A DNA stretch of 64,000 bases, from positions 3,968,001 to 4,032,000 of the forward strand of contig CP073041.1 in the NCBI GenBank assembly GCA_025370055.1. The letters run 5' to 3'. Both the position numbers and the translations under genes were made by a program. The DNA comes from Woronichinia naegeliana WA131 (GTDB taxonomy: Bacteria > Cyanobacteriota > Cyanobacteriia > Cyanobacteriales > Microcystaceae). The notes below the pieces were generated by a model. The model worked only from the letters and a program-made list of their open reading frames with translations. It did not search any database and had not been told where the DNA came from. This document shows positions 35,934-44,347 of this stretch, one piece after another (the first letter of the stretch is position 1; the number at the start of each line of letters is the position of its first letter).

Positions 35934-37372
35934 GTGTCAACTTAAAGGAATGGGTTCCCAAATTTGTTGATTGAGAGCGGCCTTTTCTCGATGTCGCTTT
36001 CTCTCAGCTTTGACCAAACCAAATAACTTAGCACGTTCAGCCAGATAGGTTACTGTATCAGGCTTTTCTCCTCTAGCAATAGCCTTCGCTACATAGTATA
36101 GACTCCGAAACACCATCTCTACTGAGATTTTTTCTTTCGGTTGATTTAGAGCAATCGCCACTTCCCCTACCAATTGATTTAAGACCGTATAGAAAATCAA
36201 AGTGCAAATAATCTGGATTTGGACACCATTCTTATTCCCTACCCATAAATAGGCTAGTCCTAAAAGTCTTTTCGTTAATAAAAAGGCTTCTTCGATTGTC
36301 CATCGTCTTCGATATAAATCACAGACCTCTTCGGCGGACAGTTGTTCGGGAGACAACACATTTGTTAAATACTGATACCAGATTGTTCCCCATAATACTG
36401 AGACTAATCTCACCGGATGCTTGCAAGGATTAGAACGGTAATTTCCCATAATGATAATCTCATCTCTGTAATGACTACCTTGAGACAATACTTGTTTGGT
36501 TTTGTAAGATGTACCCGCTCTAAATCTGGTTAGAAAAAACTTTTTAGCTTCTGTTAACAAATCAAACCACACAAAGCTAAAAAATCCCATATCTACGAGA
36601 ATTAAACCATTTTCTGGTAATTTAGCTGCCAATTCTTCACACCATATTTTATCATTTGATTTATCATTTTCTGTGTACCATAAAGTAACGGGTCTTTGGG
36701 TAAAGGCTTCCACTACCATCATTATTTTACCCCCCAATTTACTCTTTTCTTCTTTACTTATTTTCATATTTTTCCTTATCTGCTCTAGCGTTGAGCCATC
36801 TGCTATCCACACTGCACTAAACTTTTCTCTTATTTTTTCCCATTTTTCTCCTACTTGGAGCTTCTTCCCTTTTTCGGCTGCTTTTTCTAACACTCCTTTT
36901 AGTAATATTGCAAATATTTCGGCTGGCACATTCATCATTCTTTTTGATACTGCCTGTTTGCTTACTTTTAATGATGCTACCCATAGCAATCCCTCTTCCT
37001 CTAACAGTCTTACCGCTTCACTTATACCCGCTATTTGACGATACACTATACTTAACACTAATGCCACCATTACTGGTAAATTTAGCACCCTATCTCTCAT
37101 CATTTTCTCATGAGTTCCCTGTAAATATTTTAATGGTGTAAACATTGTGGGTTCTAGTAATTCAAACAACTCTTTTGTTATTTCAGGGATTTCTACCCCT
37201 GGCTGATTTGTCTTACGACGTAAGTCTGGGTTTCCTTTTCTCCGAGGATGTTGTCTTGCCATTTGTTTTTTGCTCACTTTTTTATATACTAACCTTTTTT
37301 TCAGCCTACTCTTACTTCCGCCTGCTTTTAGGCTAATCTTTTGTGAGTAGGCATTTTGGCTTAAGTTGACAC
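35934..37372 (-). mobile_element. IS4-family insertion sequence (1.44 kb)
   Basis: Terminal inverted repeats GTGTCAACTTAA (35934-35945) and TTAAGTTGACAC (37361-37372) bound one transposase gene. No clean target duplication was recognised, though taaacacacatc and taaacacatc lie on either side. Confidence 0.85.
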
Positions 37373-37385
37373 CAATGGTAAACAC
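35937..37385 (-). CDS. IS4-family transposase
   Basis: The 482-residue DDE transposase has the IS4 'Y(2)R(3)E(6)K' signature YRRRWTIEEAFLLTKRLLG near residue 355. The first catalytic Asp is in AVWIADGSTLEQ and the second in GLILVDMGFFSF. The N-terminus (basic, RRKGNPDLRRK) is DNA-binding. The longest frame starts slightly outside the inverted repeat, so the true start is one of the internal ATGs. The gene is uninterrupted and may be active. Confidence 0.88.
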   Translation of the reverse strand: MFTIGVNLSQNAYSQKISLKAGGSKSRLKKRLVYKKVSKKQMARQHPRRKGNPDLRRKTNQPGVEIPEITKELFELLEPTMFTPLKYLQGTHEKMMRDRVLNLPVMVALVLSIVYRQIAGISEAVRLLEEEGLLWVASLKVSKQAVSKRMMNVPAEIFAILLKGVLEKAAEKGKKLQVGEKWEKIREKFSAVWIADGSTLEQIRKNMKISKEEKSKLGGKIMMVVEAFTQRPVTLWYTENDKSNDKIWCEELAAKLPENGLILVDMGFFSFVWFDLLTEAKKFFLTRFRAGTSYKTKQVLSQGSHYRDEIIIMGNYRSNPCKHPVRLVSVLWGTIWYQYLTNVLSPEQLSAEEVCDLYRRRWTIEEAFLLTKRLLGLAYLWVGNKNGVQIQIICTLIFYTVLNQLVGEVAIALNQPKEKISVEMVFRSLYYVAKAIARGEKPDTVTYLAERAKLFGLVKAERKRHREKAALNQQIWEPIPLS

Positions 37386-38251
37386 ATCGCTCTCTCATTT
37401 TAGTGTCGCATCCACAGTTACAGCTTAAAGTGCAATCTGACTTTTCCCGTTAAGTGCGGATTGCAAGCTGCCAGCCTTGGCAAAGGTCATGCAACTTCAA
37501 CCAACCGCGCCAAAGGACTTGGATACCGAGAGGAGTTTTACGACGATGTTCAAGATAACCACCAAGAAAAGCAACAGACTCGACAGCCCAAGCAACAGTC
37601 AAAATAGGGGGAAGTTTTTGAGAGGCGGCTGCTTTTAACACCTGAAGTTGAAGAGGATTAAGAATTTCAATCGCGAGAGCATCGGGCTGGGTACGATGAA
37701 GATAAGTAACGTGTAAAAGTTCAACAGCAATGACACTTAAAAAACCCAAAAGAGTTTTCATTCCATCAGAGGCAAGTCGATAACGCTCACTCTGACAACC
37801 AGACTTAAGGACTTTATGAAATTCTTCAACCCGCCATCGGTAGGTGTACCAACGAAGAATAGTGACAGCCATCTCAATAGTCTCAACAACTTCTGTAGTC
37901 AGAAGCATCCAAGATAAAGGAGTTTCGCCTTCGGGACAATCGATTTCTGTCGCATAAACAGCATAGACATTCAACGGGTCACGATTATCAAAACGATAGG
38001 GAGTTCGTAGATTAACTGAGCAAAATCGGACGGCAAGCTTAACCTTCCGTGCTTTTCTTTTTCCTGTACTCGGAATCTCGATTTCTTGATGAAAACGAAT
38101 CGGTTCTGATTCCAAATGTTGCCAAAGTCGTTCACTATTTTTGTCTAAACTACGATTATGAGACGCTCTGACCAGCACTCCTGTATGCTTGAGTTGACGC
38201 ACTGAGTCAAAGACTTCTGAAACATCTCCTTCTCTGTCAAATACATGAATT

Positions 38252-39350
38252 CTAAGTACAGGACAAAAAATGTAGGGAGTCGAGAAAAAGAGAAAAATTG
38301 GGTAGAGAAGGATTAAGAACAAGATGACGAAGATGGTCAAAACCAAGACGAAAAAGACTCTGCGCTAGGCGACCATGTTTCTTGAGGGGAATGGGATGAA
38401 GATGATGAATTGCTAGACCAGTTTTGAGAGACCAAGCCAAAGCTAAAGTCAGTAAAGCCAAAAGCTTACGAAGACGCTTGGGGTCAGTAAAGTGAGTAGA
38501 TTCCAAGCAAAAGCCACGAGTCTTAAAGATGCCAAAAAGGGTTTCAATGCCCCAACGCAGGGCATAATCGTGAATAAGACCTTGGGAATCGGGATGTCCA
38601 ATGACGATGAGTAGAGAATTATCAGGCAAGCGAAGAGCCTCTACAGAAACAGGATATCCCCAAACCCGACAACTCCCTTGAAGACGTTGAGATTCACTCT
38701 TTTGCAAGATGGGCAAAAATGACTTTGGCGGCCAAAAGCTTGCCATTGTGCTCAATCTTGTCCGTAGCCCGAATTCTCAGACAGAAAGCCAGTAGCGGTT
38801 CGAGCAGAAGATAGCGAAGCCAAGCCTGACCAATAAACTCACGGTCGCCACATAAACAACGAATCAGGGCGGTGGGAAAAATCTTGAGCATCTCCTCGAT
38901 AAAACGCATTCGTTCATCACTGTTAGAATTGCCCTTTTTCTTGCTAAGCATCCACCACAAGATGGGAATGGCTACTCCTTCATGGACAATGCCGACAGTG
39001 AGGATATTATAACCATGACTGCCAAACTCCCAGGTTGTGCGGTCAATACTTAATACCCAAGGTTGAGGGATATCCAGCCAACTGACTACAATACGGGCAA
39101 TGTGATGGTAATCCAGCTCAAATCCTGAGAAAAAGCGTTGTAAGCGTTTGTAATGAGAATCCACCAATGCCCGACCTTCAAAACCCAGAGCCAATTCTTT
39201 AAGGTTAACCGTTTTCACTTTGAGGAGGGCGAGTAAGAACAAGGCTAGGAAGGAGAGTCTGGCACCATGCCATCCCAAATGGGGTTTTAGGGCTTGTTTC
39301 AATGCGTTATATTGGTTCATGGGTTTTCTTACATTACGTTCATCTTCCAT
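38252..39350 (-). pseudogene. IS4-type transposase of the nested element, frameshifted
   Basis: Frame one (to 38694) has VLSIDRTTWEFGSHGYNILTVGI (first Asp) and IRCLCGDREFIG (second Asp). Frame two (38755 to 38252) has DYALRWGIETLFGIFKTRGF (Y-x2-RW-x-IE...K). The frames join near 38705 at LAK/SES, where a +1 shift is required in a run of four A. This is more likely a one-base deletion than a programmed −1 slip. The stop lies in the terminal repeat. Confidence 0.85.
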
Positions 39351-39397
39351 GAAACCCCTTTCTCGTATACTTTTCAAGCCTTTTGTCCTGTACTTAG
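38252..39397 (-). mobile_element. IS4-type element nested in the Tn5-like element
   Basis: Perfect 17-bp inverted repeats CTAAGTACAGGACAAAA (38252-38268; complement 39381-39397) and a 9-bp target duplication ACATGAATT (38243-38251 and 39398-39406) define the 1146-bp element exactly. Confidence 0.95.
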
Positions 39398-40360
39398 ACA
39401 TGAATTACCCTCGTTGAACTTTCTACCTGTTTCTCACAGGTGTTTAGAGCCTCTACCCATTTGTAGGATTCTTTTTCCTCAAATGGTCTTTGACGAGCTG
39501 CTTTTCTTTGTTCTTTCTGTCTTTCTTTTTTCTGCTTCGCCGTTTCATCTGTTGGGGGCTTTTCTTTTACCTCCCTATTCCACAGTTTTTGCCATAATAA
39601 ACCTAATACTTGTCCTTTTTCTGGCTCAATTGCTAAAGCACTATGCAGTATTAATCCATTCCCTCCTTTTCCAGTCGGCCCATACCCTTCCCTTTTTTCC
39701 TTGATATTGCGATAATCTAAGAAGGTCGTATCTCCGACTGATAGCATTATCTTATATTCTTCTACGGCGGCAGTTGTCATTTCACAGTGCGGCTCTATTA
39801 TCTTGACAAAGTCTGTTTTCGGATTCCCAAAAATTCATAGGCCCTCTTTAACTCGTTTCCTCCCTTAAACACTTCTGATAAGGCTTTTCCAAACCCCTCA
39901 CTTAACTTTTTCCCAATCGAGAAGGCACGATTGTTTAGCCTCTCGTCTCCCAATTCACAACTGGCAAAGTTTTTTGTCCACCATTCCAACATTTTTTGAC
40001 CTGCCCTTTAAGATTTTCTCCATTTTACAGTCTCATACTCCCTTCATCCTTTGTTTTTGAAATTTGAACGATAAGCGGGATGATGGCTTCAGAATATTTT
40101 TTTCCTGTCAAGAGAATCATTACTCAAACCCTTGCCAGATAAAGCCTCTAGAAGTTTGCATTGCTGGATTTTGGACTTAACGGGAAAAGTCAGAAAGTGC
40201 AATCTGGGTTCTGGTTAGTACTACTAGAGAAAAACAATCACTTTCAATTAATAGACTTGATCGTGATTACCAATATCAACAAAAACGGCTTTTTCTTCGT
40301 CTGTAAAATAAAATATGACTCTTTGATTATACTCAATACTAAAACTCCAAAGTTCTTTAA

Positions 40361-41956
40361 CTGGACAGTGGGAAGTTTATGGATGGCAGAGAAGGTAATG
40401 ACTATGCGGCCAAAGTAAGTCTATCAGGACTTGGAAAAGGGTCAAGTTTAGCGGCAAGGAATTTAGGCAAAAGCAGACTAGGTGGACTTTGAGGAAAAAT
40501 CATTGGGGCTTGATGTTGGATGGCTAGTTGAGCAATGCGTTCACTAGGATAGCCATGGGAGGGTAGAGTCCGAAACCAGCGAGGGAAATTAGCCCAAATC
40601 CCCTGGGGTAACTCTAAGGAAAGAATTTGAAGTAAGCCGAGAACAATGACATGAAGATTAACAAAACGCTCAAAGGCTTCTACTTTGTTTAAAATCTGAG
40701 TCTGAACAGTTTGGGGATAGTCAGGGAGGATAAGATTGCTAGGCCAGGTCGGTAAAGTAGGAAGAGCCTTAAGCCAAAAACGATAGGCAAAGCCGCCCAA
40801 AAGATGGATTAATTGACGAAAAGTGACTTCAATCTTAAATCGGAGACCGTAAGCGGCAATAATCTCAGGTCCAGTCAAACAGAGGTCAGTAGAAAGCAGA
40901 ATCAGTCTTTGTCCGTTGGGCAATTGGGTGAGGACAAACTTAACGAGCTGATGGGGACTATCCCAGTGGAACTCAAAGCACTGATAAGAAACGGAGACTT
41001 GTTGACCATAGAGCCAGACTTTAGCGGTGGGAAAATCCTCCACAAGAGCAAACAGGCTTTCTAGTTTTATTGAACTCCCCCAAAGCCGTGGTCGTCCTTT
41101 CCCCCTCAAGGTCGGAACGGAAGAAAAGGGAGCATATGCCACTGTAGAGCAACGCACTCGGGTGATGAGATGCAAGGCATTTTGGCGAAAACTTTTGAGC
41201 ACTGCTCCACAAGCGAAGTAAGCATCCAAAATCACATAGCTTCCCGCCTCTGCGTAGGTAGTGCAAAGCTCCCCCATTTTCGTGACTAGAGTAGTCTTCT
41301 CTTTTTTGCTGCCTTTTTTCCCTTCCTTTACCGTTGCTTTGGACTTGATGCCATCGTCTAGCCGCAACACTAAGGGCAAGGCAAAGCAGGCTTTTCCTGC
41401 TCCCACCAAAACACTCAAGGCATTGAAGTAATGCCCCCTTATCCATTCTGGCTTCGCCACATTTCCGGATTCTTGGTGTAGTCGTTTTACCCCTGGCATC
41501 TTGCGCCCTTCTTTCCCCACTTTGATTCCATCCCCCACATACACTCGTTTTTCCTTGATTCGATATAGATTTTCATGCTGACTTACCCACTTCGACCATC
41601 CCAAGGTCAGTCCTTTGACGTTAAATGCCTTGGATTCAAACCAATGTAGTGCCTGATGGTAGTAGCTCTCTGTTAACCCTAAGGCATTGACATAGCTTGT
41701 TATTGCGCTCGGTTGGCTGTTGAGCACTACTCCCCAGGCTAATAGGATAAACCATTGGTACGTTGCTTCTCGGCTAAAGGCGGGACGGAGATTCTCTAGG
41801 ATTTGCTCTAGTCGCTGACATAGTTGCATAATTGATAGATAGCACTGGCTATCGATTTTCTATATCAGCCAGTTTCGGACATAACGGCACTCTTGGGTAT
41901 CGCATGTCCGATTTTCTTTTCTCACTTACCCTGCTCGAGAACTTCCCACTGTCCAG
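40361..41956 (-). mobile_element. DDE insertion sequence in the relE-like gene
   Basis: Perfect inverted repeats CTGGACAGTGGGAAGTT (40361-40377) and its complement ending at 41956, with an 8-bp target duplication TTCTTTAA (40353-40360 and 41957-41964). Length 1596 bp. Confidence 0.95.
40402..41829 (-). CDS. DDE transposase (IS4-superfamily)
   Basis: The 475-residue intact protein has an RNase H-like catalytic core: VYVGDGIKVGKEGRKM (first Asp), GSYVILDAYFACGAV (second Asp) and FKIEVTFRQLIHLLGG (Glu). The N-terminus (SREATYQWFILLAWGVVLNSQ) is helical. I place it in the IS4 superfamily (IS701/ISNCY-like proteins are alternatives); the exact family needs a database. It interrupts a RelE-type toxin gene. 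Confidence 0.8.
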   Translation of the reverse strand: MQLCQRLEQILENLRPAFSREATYQWFILLAWGVVLNSQPSAITSYVNALGLTESYYHQALHWFESKAFNVKGLTLGWSKWVSQHENLYRIKEKRVYVGDGIKVGKEGRKMPGVKRLHQESGNVAKPEWIRGHYFNALSVLVGAGKACFALPLVLRLDDGIKSKATVKEGKKGSKKEKTTLVTKMGELCTTYAEAGSYVILDAYFACGAVLKSFRQNALHLITRVRCSTVAYAPFSSVPTLRGKGRPRLWGSSIKLESLFALVEDFPTAKVWLYGQQVSVSYQCFEFHWDSPHQLVKFVLTQLPNGQRLILLSTDLCLTGPEIIAAYGLRFKIEVTFRQLIHLLGGFAYRFWLKALPTLPTWPSNLILPDYPQTVQTQILNKVEAFERFVNLHVIVLGLLQILSLELPQGIWANFPRWFRTLPSHGYPSERIAQLAIQHQAPMIFPQSPPSLLLPKFLAAKLDPFPSPDRLTLAA

Positions 41957-42120
41957 TTCTTTAAGTTTACCTGATAATTTATGAGTTTTGAGAGATGGGT
42001 CAAACGGATTTTCTTTAAATTTTTCTAGCTTTGTCCGAAATTTTCTTTCTAACTCATGGTTGCCTTGAAAACGTTTTTTGAAGGCTCGCTTAAAAGAATC
42101 ATCAAAACTAATTTCTATCA

Positions 42121-42330
42121 TTATTCTTCTTCTAAAAATTGCATTAGTTGATCAATATCTGAAGAAAATTGTAGTTTTCCTTCTTTCTCGTTCTGTTTGG
42201 CTAATAAATAGTTTTGATAAATTTCGTCACGTTGCTCTTCTCTTAAAAATTGTTCCAAAAGAGATTGTATTTCTTCCTTTTCCCCCAATGATAGGGTTTT
42301 AATCGCTTCTACGACTTCACTAAAGGTCAT
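42121..42330 (-). CDS. Antitoxin of the disrupted RelE-type module
   Basis: The 69-residue acidic, helical protein (TFSEVVEAIKTLSLGEKEEIQSLLEQFLREEQ...LQFSSDIDQLMQFLEEE) matches small cyanobacterial antitoxins placed before RelE-type toxins. The stop and the toxin ATG overlap at 42121. Since the toxin is split by an IS, this is an orphan antitoxin. No DNA-binding motif is clear. Confidence 0.7.
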   Translation of the reverse strand: MTFSEVVEAIKTLSLGEKEEIQSLLEQFLREEQRDEIYQNYLLAKQNEKEGKLQFSSDIDQLMQFLEEE

Positions 42331-42504
42331 ATTTATCTCCTTAAAAATTTTATATTTTTGTTTCTATAGATAGTTTATCAGCGATCGCCTCTAACTCAAA
42401 ACCTATACCCCGATCGCCCTCTCATTTTAGCCTTGCGATTGAAGATTCTCGGTTTCGGTATAACGGTTTAGTTAGATTGTTCTTGCCGATAACTTTCTAC
42501 TGCG

Positions 42505-42873
42505 TCATAATACTTCAACTCTGACAAGACCACCCTCGATCTCATCTATCCGCAACCCATATTTATAGAGTAGTGACATTCCAATCAAAGGGTCAGTCTC
42601 TGATTCAGCAACATCAATTTCCCGAAATTGTCCATCCCAGATAATTGTTACTGAATACAGATCAAACACAGTTTCGCTACCGTCACCCAAGGTCACAATA
42701 TCGGAAGCGTTCCATGACAAATCGAGAGCGGTAATGATTGAGGATGGCAAAGTGAGAAAACCGTTGAATCCTGTATCAATCACGGCATCAATAACCTGCC
42801 TTTGTCCATTCGTATTACCCACAATCAATGGAAGTGTTGCTTCACATCGCCGATTCACAACTCCCTGCATCAT
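42505..42873 (-). CDS. Retropepsin-like (clan AA) aspartyl protease
   Basis: The 122-residue single-domain protein has the retroviral-type active-site loop VIDAVIDTGFNGFLTLP (D-T-G) and a downstream DPLIGMSLLYKYGLRID, the 'hydrophobic-hydrophobic-Gly' of the fold. Such proteases act as homodimers. The ATG at 42873 overlaps the stop of the upstream 91-codon gene by four bases, so they form a coupled pair. Substrate is unknown. Similar pairs recur in cyanobacteria, which makes a regulatory or toxin-antitoxin-like role plausible but unproven. Confidence 0.8.
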   Translation of the reverse strand: MMQGVVNRRCEATLPLIVGNTNGQRQVIDAVIDTGFNGFLTLPSSIITALDLSWNASDIVTLGDGSETVFDLYSVTIIWDGQFREIDVAESETDPLIGMSLLYKYGLRIDEIEGGLVRVEVL

Positions 42874-43145
42874 TGGGGTTTCACCAAACTCCGTGAGCCA
42901 AAGTGATACACAGCACGATGTCCAATGCGGATGACCCAAGGTTGAGCATCAGGATAACGCTTGAACAATTGGTTCGTTGCTGGCAAAATGTGGTCGGCGA
43001 CTTCAAAGGCTCCAGTTTCAATGTCGATCGCTACGATCTTACCTGTATTGCCAGATTCTACTTGTGGCTGAATGCTGGATTCATAGAGTGCTTGCCCACG
43101 TCGAGCTAACTCTTCTTTGCTATAACGTCGTTGGCGAACTGCCAT
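42870..43145 (-). CDS. Partner protein of the aspartyl protease
   Basis: The 91-residue protein (AVRQRRYSKEELARRGQALYESSIQPQVESGNTGKIVAIDIETGAFEVADHILPATNQLFKRYPDAQPW) matches a small cyanobacterial family. It has a basic helical start, then a β-rich part. It is translationally coupled to the aspartyl protease gene. I know of no assigned function. Confidence 0.7.
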   Translation of the reverse strand: MAVRQRRYSKEELARRGQALYESSIQPQVESGNTGKIVAIDIETGAFEVADHILPATNQLFKRYPDAQPWVIRIGHRAVYHFGSRSLVKPQ

Positions 43146-43646
43146 CGGTTTGACCTCGTTGCGACTTGACCCATTTATTTTAGCTTGGGGAGCGGCGATC
43201 CACAGTTACAGCTTAAAGCGCAGTCTGGTTTCTGATTAGTACTAACAGAGAAAAGCGATTCTGGATTTCCTGTTGTCAACCCAGCCTTGTATGTTGGGAA
43301 TGGAGGATAGGAGCTATCCTAATCTCAAGAAGAACAAGAAAAAGAGTGACTCTGAACCCAACCTTGTATGTTGGAAGGTGGAGGGAAAGGAGTTATCCTA
43401 ACCTCAAGAAGAACAAGAAAAAGAGTGACTCTGAACCCAACCTACCGAATTTTTGAAAAATTTGACTGCGATCGCTGTTTTCTTATTGATTAAATTAAAA
43501 CCGTGATGTCTTTGGGGAAATGTAAAGTGCGGTGGTACTATGCTCTTTTCTTGAAAAAACACCATTACTTGCTTGCTTGGAATTGAAGGCGGCGATCGCG
43601 CGAAAAAGGATATGATGGTGTCGTGTTCCTACCTGTCAGTCATACC
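43146..43646. other. Repeat-rich intergenic region
   Basis: Contains a copy of the ccacagttacagcttaaag repeat (43200-43260), two tandem ~78-bp repeats (43280-43435), the cccaacctaccgaattt block shared with 45.46 kb, HIP1 repeat blocks and the leader of module copy C. No gene was seen. Confidence 0.75.
43280..43435 (+). repeat. Two tandem ~78-bp direct repeats
   Basis: Unit 1 (43280-43356) and unit 2 (43357-43435) both begin cccarccttgtatgttgg and end caagaaaaagagtgactc followed by tgaa. A third partial start (cccaacc) follows. There are no spacers, so this is not CRISPR. Confidence 0.85.
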
Positions 43647-43871
43647 ATGCAGTCGCAAAAAATCTCAATTTCCTTACCGCCAGAAATGGTAGTGTTCCTA
43701 GACCATTATCAAAACAGCACAGGTTGTCGCTCCCGTTCTCAGGTAATCTCCGAAGCTCTTCAGTTATTGCGCTTACGCGAATTAGAAGAAGCCTATCGAG
43801 AAGCCTCCCTTGAAATTGATTCAACCTGGGAAAATACGGCAGGAGATGGACTCAGTGATGAAACGTGGTGA
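43647..43871 (+). CDS. Ribbon-helix-helix antitoxin (copy C)
   Basis: 74 residues, the same protein as at 3130-3354: QKISISLPPEMVVFLDHY forms the RHH strand and first helix, and CRSRSQVISEALQLLRLRELEEAYREASLE the second helix and toxin-binding tail. It overlaps the toxin gene by 14 bases, giving a coupled operon. I chose the ATG at 43647 over a GTG eight codons upstream. This is the only copy whose toxin is intact. Confidence 0.88.
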   Translation: MQSQKISISLPPEMVVFLDHYQNSTGCRSRSQVISEALQLLRLRELEEAYREASLEIDSTWENTAGDGLSDETW

Positions 43872-44193
43872 GATTTATTTTGCAAATCTTGATCCTTCTA
43901 TCGGTTCCGAAACCGCAAAATGCCGTCCAGTTTTGATTGTTAGTAATGATATTAATAATCAGGCCACAACGACAATAACGATTTTGCCAATCACCTCTAA
44001 CGTCTCTAAAATCTACCCATTTGAAATTTTTCTACAACTTTCAGAAAGTGGTTTGCCGAAACCGTCCAAAATTCAATCTCAACAAATTAGAACAATATCT
44101 AAACAGCGTATTAATGGTGATCGTGTTGGTAGCTTAAATGATCAATTAATGAGTTTAGTTGATGCAGCCATTAGATTACATTTGGGTCTTTGA
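43858..44193 (+). CDS. MazF/PemK-family mRNA interferase toxin (copy C, intact)
   Basis: The 111-residue toxin begins MKRGEIYFANLDPSIGSETAKCRPVLIVSNDINN. This is the MazF core with the G-x-E-x-x-x-x-R-P element altered to G-S-E-T-A-K-C-R-P, still the substrate-contact loop. The second core segment is ITILPITSNVSKIYPFEIFL. Start chosen at the ATG inside the antitoxin's end; the longer frame is unlikely because MazF starts at this motif. Sister copies at 366 and 3143 are broken by ISL3 and IS630 insertions. Confidence 0.9.
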   Translation: MKRGEIYFANLDPSIGSETAKCRPVLIVSNDINNQATTTITILPITSNVSKIYPFEIFLQLSESGLPKPSKIQSQQIRTISKQRINGDRVGSLNDQLMSLVDAAIRLHLGL

Positions 44194-44347
44194 TATAATC
44201 TAATCTATTGGGATAGATTTTATAGTGATCGCAATCTTCTTGTTGATTAAAGTTTAAAACCGCGATGTCTTTGCGGAAGTGTTAAAGTGCGATCACCGTC
44301 ATCTTGTTGATAAAAGTTTAAAACCGCGATCGTCCTAGGAGAAAGTT

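Larger units (their letters stand above)
37450..39992 (-). pseudogene. Tn5-like transposase, split and frameshifted
   Basis: N-terminal pieces (39992 down to 39398) carry the Tn5-type DNA-binding region WWTKNFASCELGDERLNNRAF. After a frameshift in a T-run near 39830 come SVGDTTFLDYRN (first Asp) and HSALAIEPEKGQVLGLLWQKLW. The C-terminal piece (38251 down to 37450) has IHVFDREGD (second Asp) and YRWRVEEFHKVLKSG (Glu). The nested IS sits between VIHV and FDREGD. With both a frameshift and an insertion, it is inactive. Confidence 0.9.
37437..40193 (-). mobile_element. Tn5-like IS4-family element carrying a nested IS
   Basis: Perfect 19-bp inverted repeats (CTGACTTTTCCCGTTAAGT at 37437-37455; complement at 40175-40193) are flanked by a 10-bp target duplication AAAGTGCAAT (37427-37436 and 40194-40203). 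Subtracting the nested element and its duplication leaves about 1.6 kb. Its target lay in a repeat sequence also present near 43200-43260. Confidence 0.92.
40248..42121 (-). pseudogene. RelE-family toxin split by an insertion sequence
   Basis: The 5' part (42121 to 41957: MIEISFDDSFKRAFKKRFQGN...LSGKLKE) and the 3' part (40360 to 40248: LWSFSIEYNQRVIFYFTDE...DIGNHDQVY) join across the IS at 40361-41956. They give a ~90-residue RelE/YafQ-type toxin with the hallmark R-V-I-F and a His near the C-terminus. The fused open frame (to 41849) that reads into the IS is an artefact. The upstream antitoxin gene is intact. Confidence 0.92.
43486..44230 (+). repeat. Copy C of the RHH/MazF module repeat (intact)
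   Basis: Reverse-complement homologue of copy B (1630-3534 without its IS630) and copy A (346-765). Confidence 0.88.

Noticed and set aside
38690-38760. Programmed frameshift in the nested IS4-type transposase
   Set aside because: Joining the frames needs a +1 shift at a short A-run rather than the usual −1 on a slippery heptamer, so a one-base deletion is more likely.
43280-43435. Tandem repeats considered as CRISPR
   Set aside because: Units are 77-79 bp, adjacent without spacers, and no cas genes are nearby.
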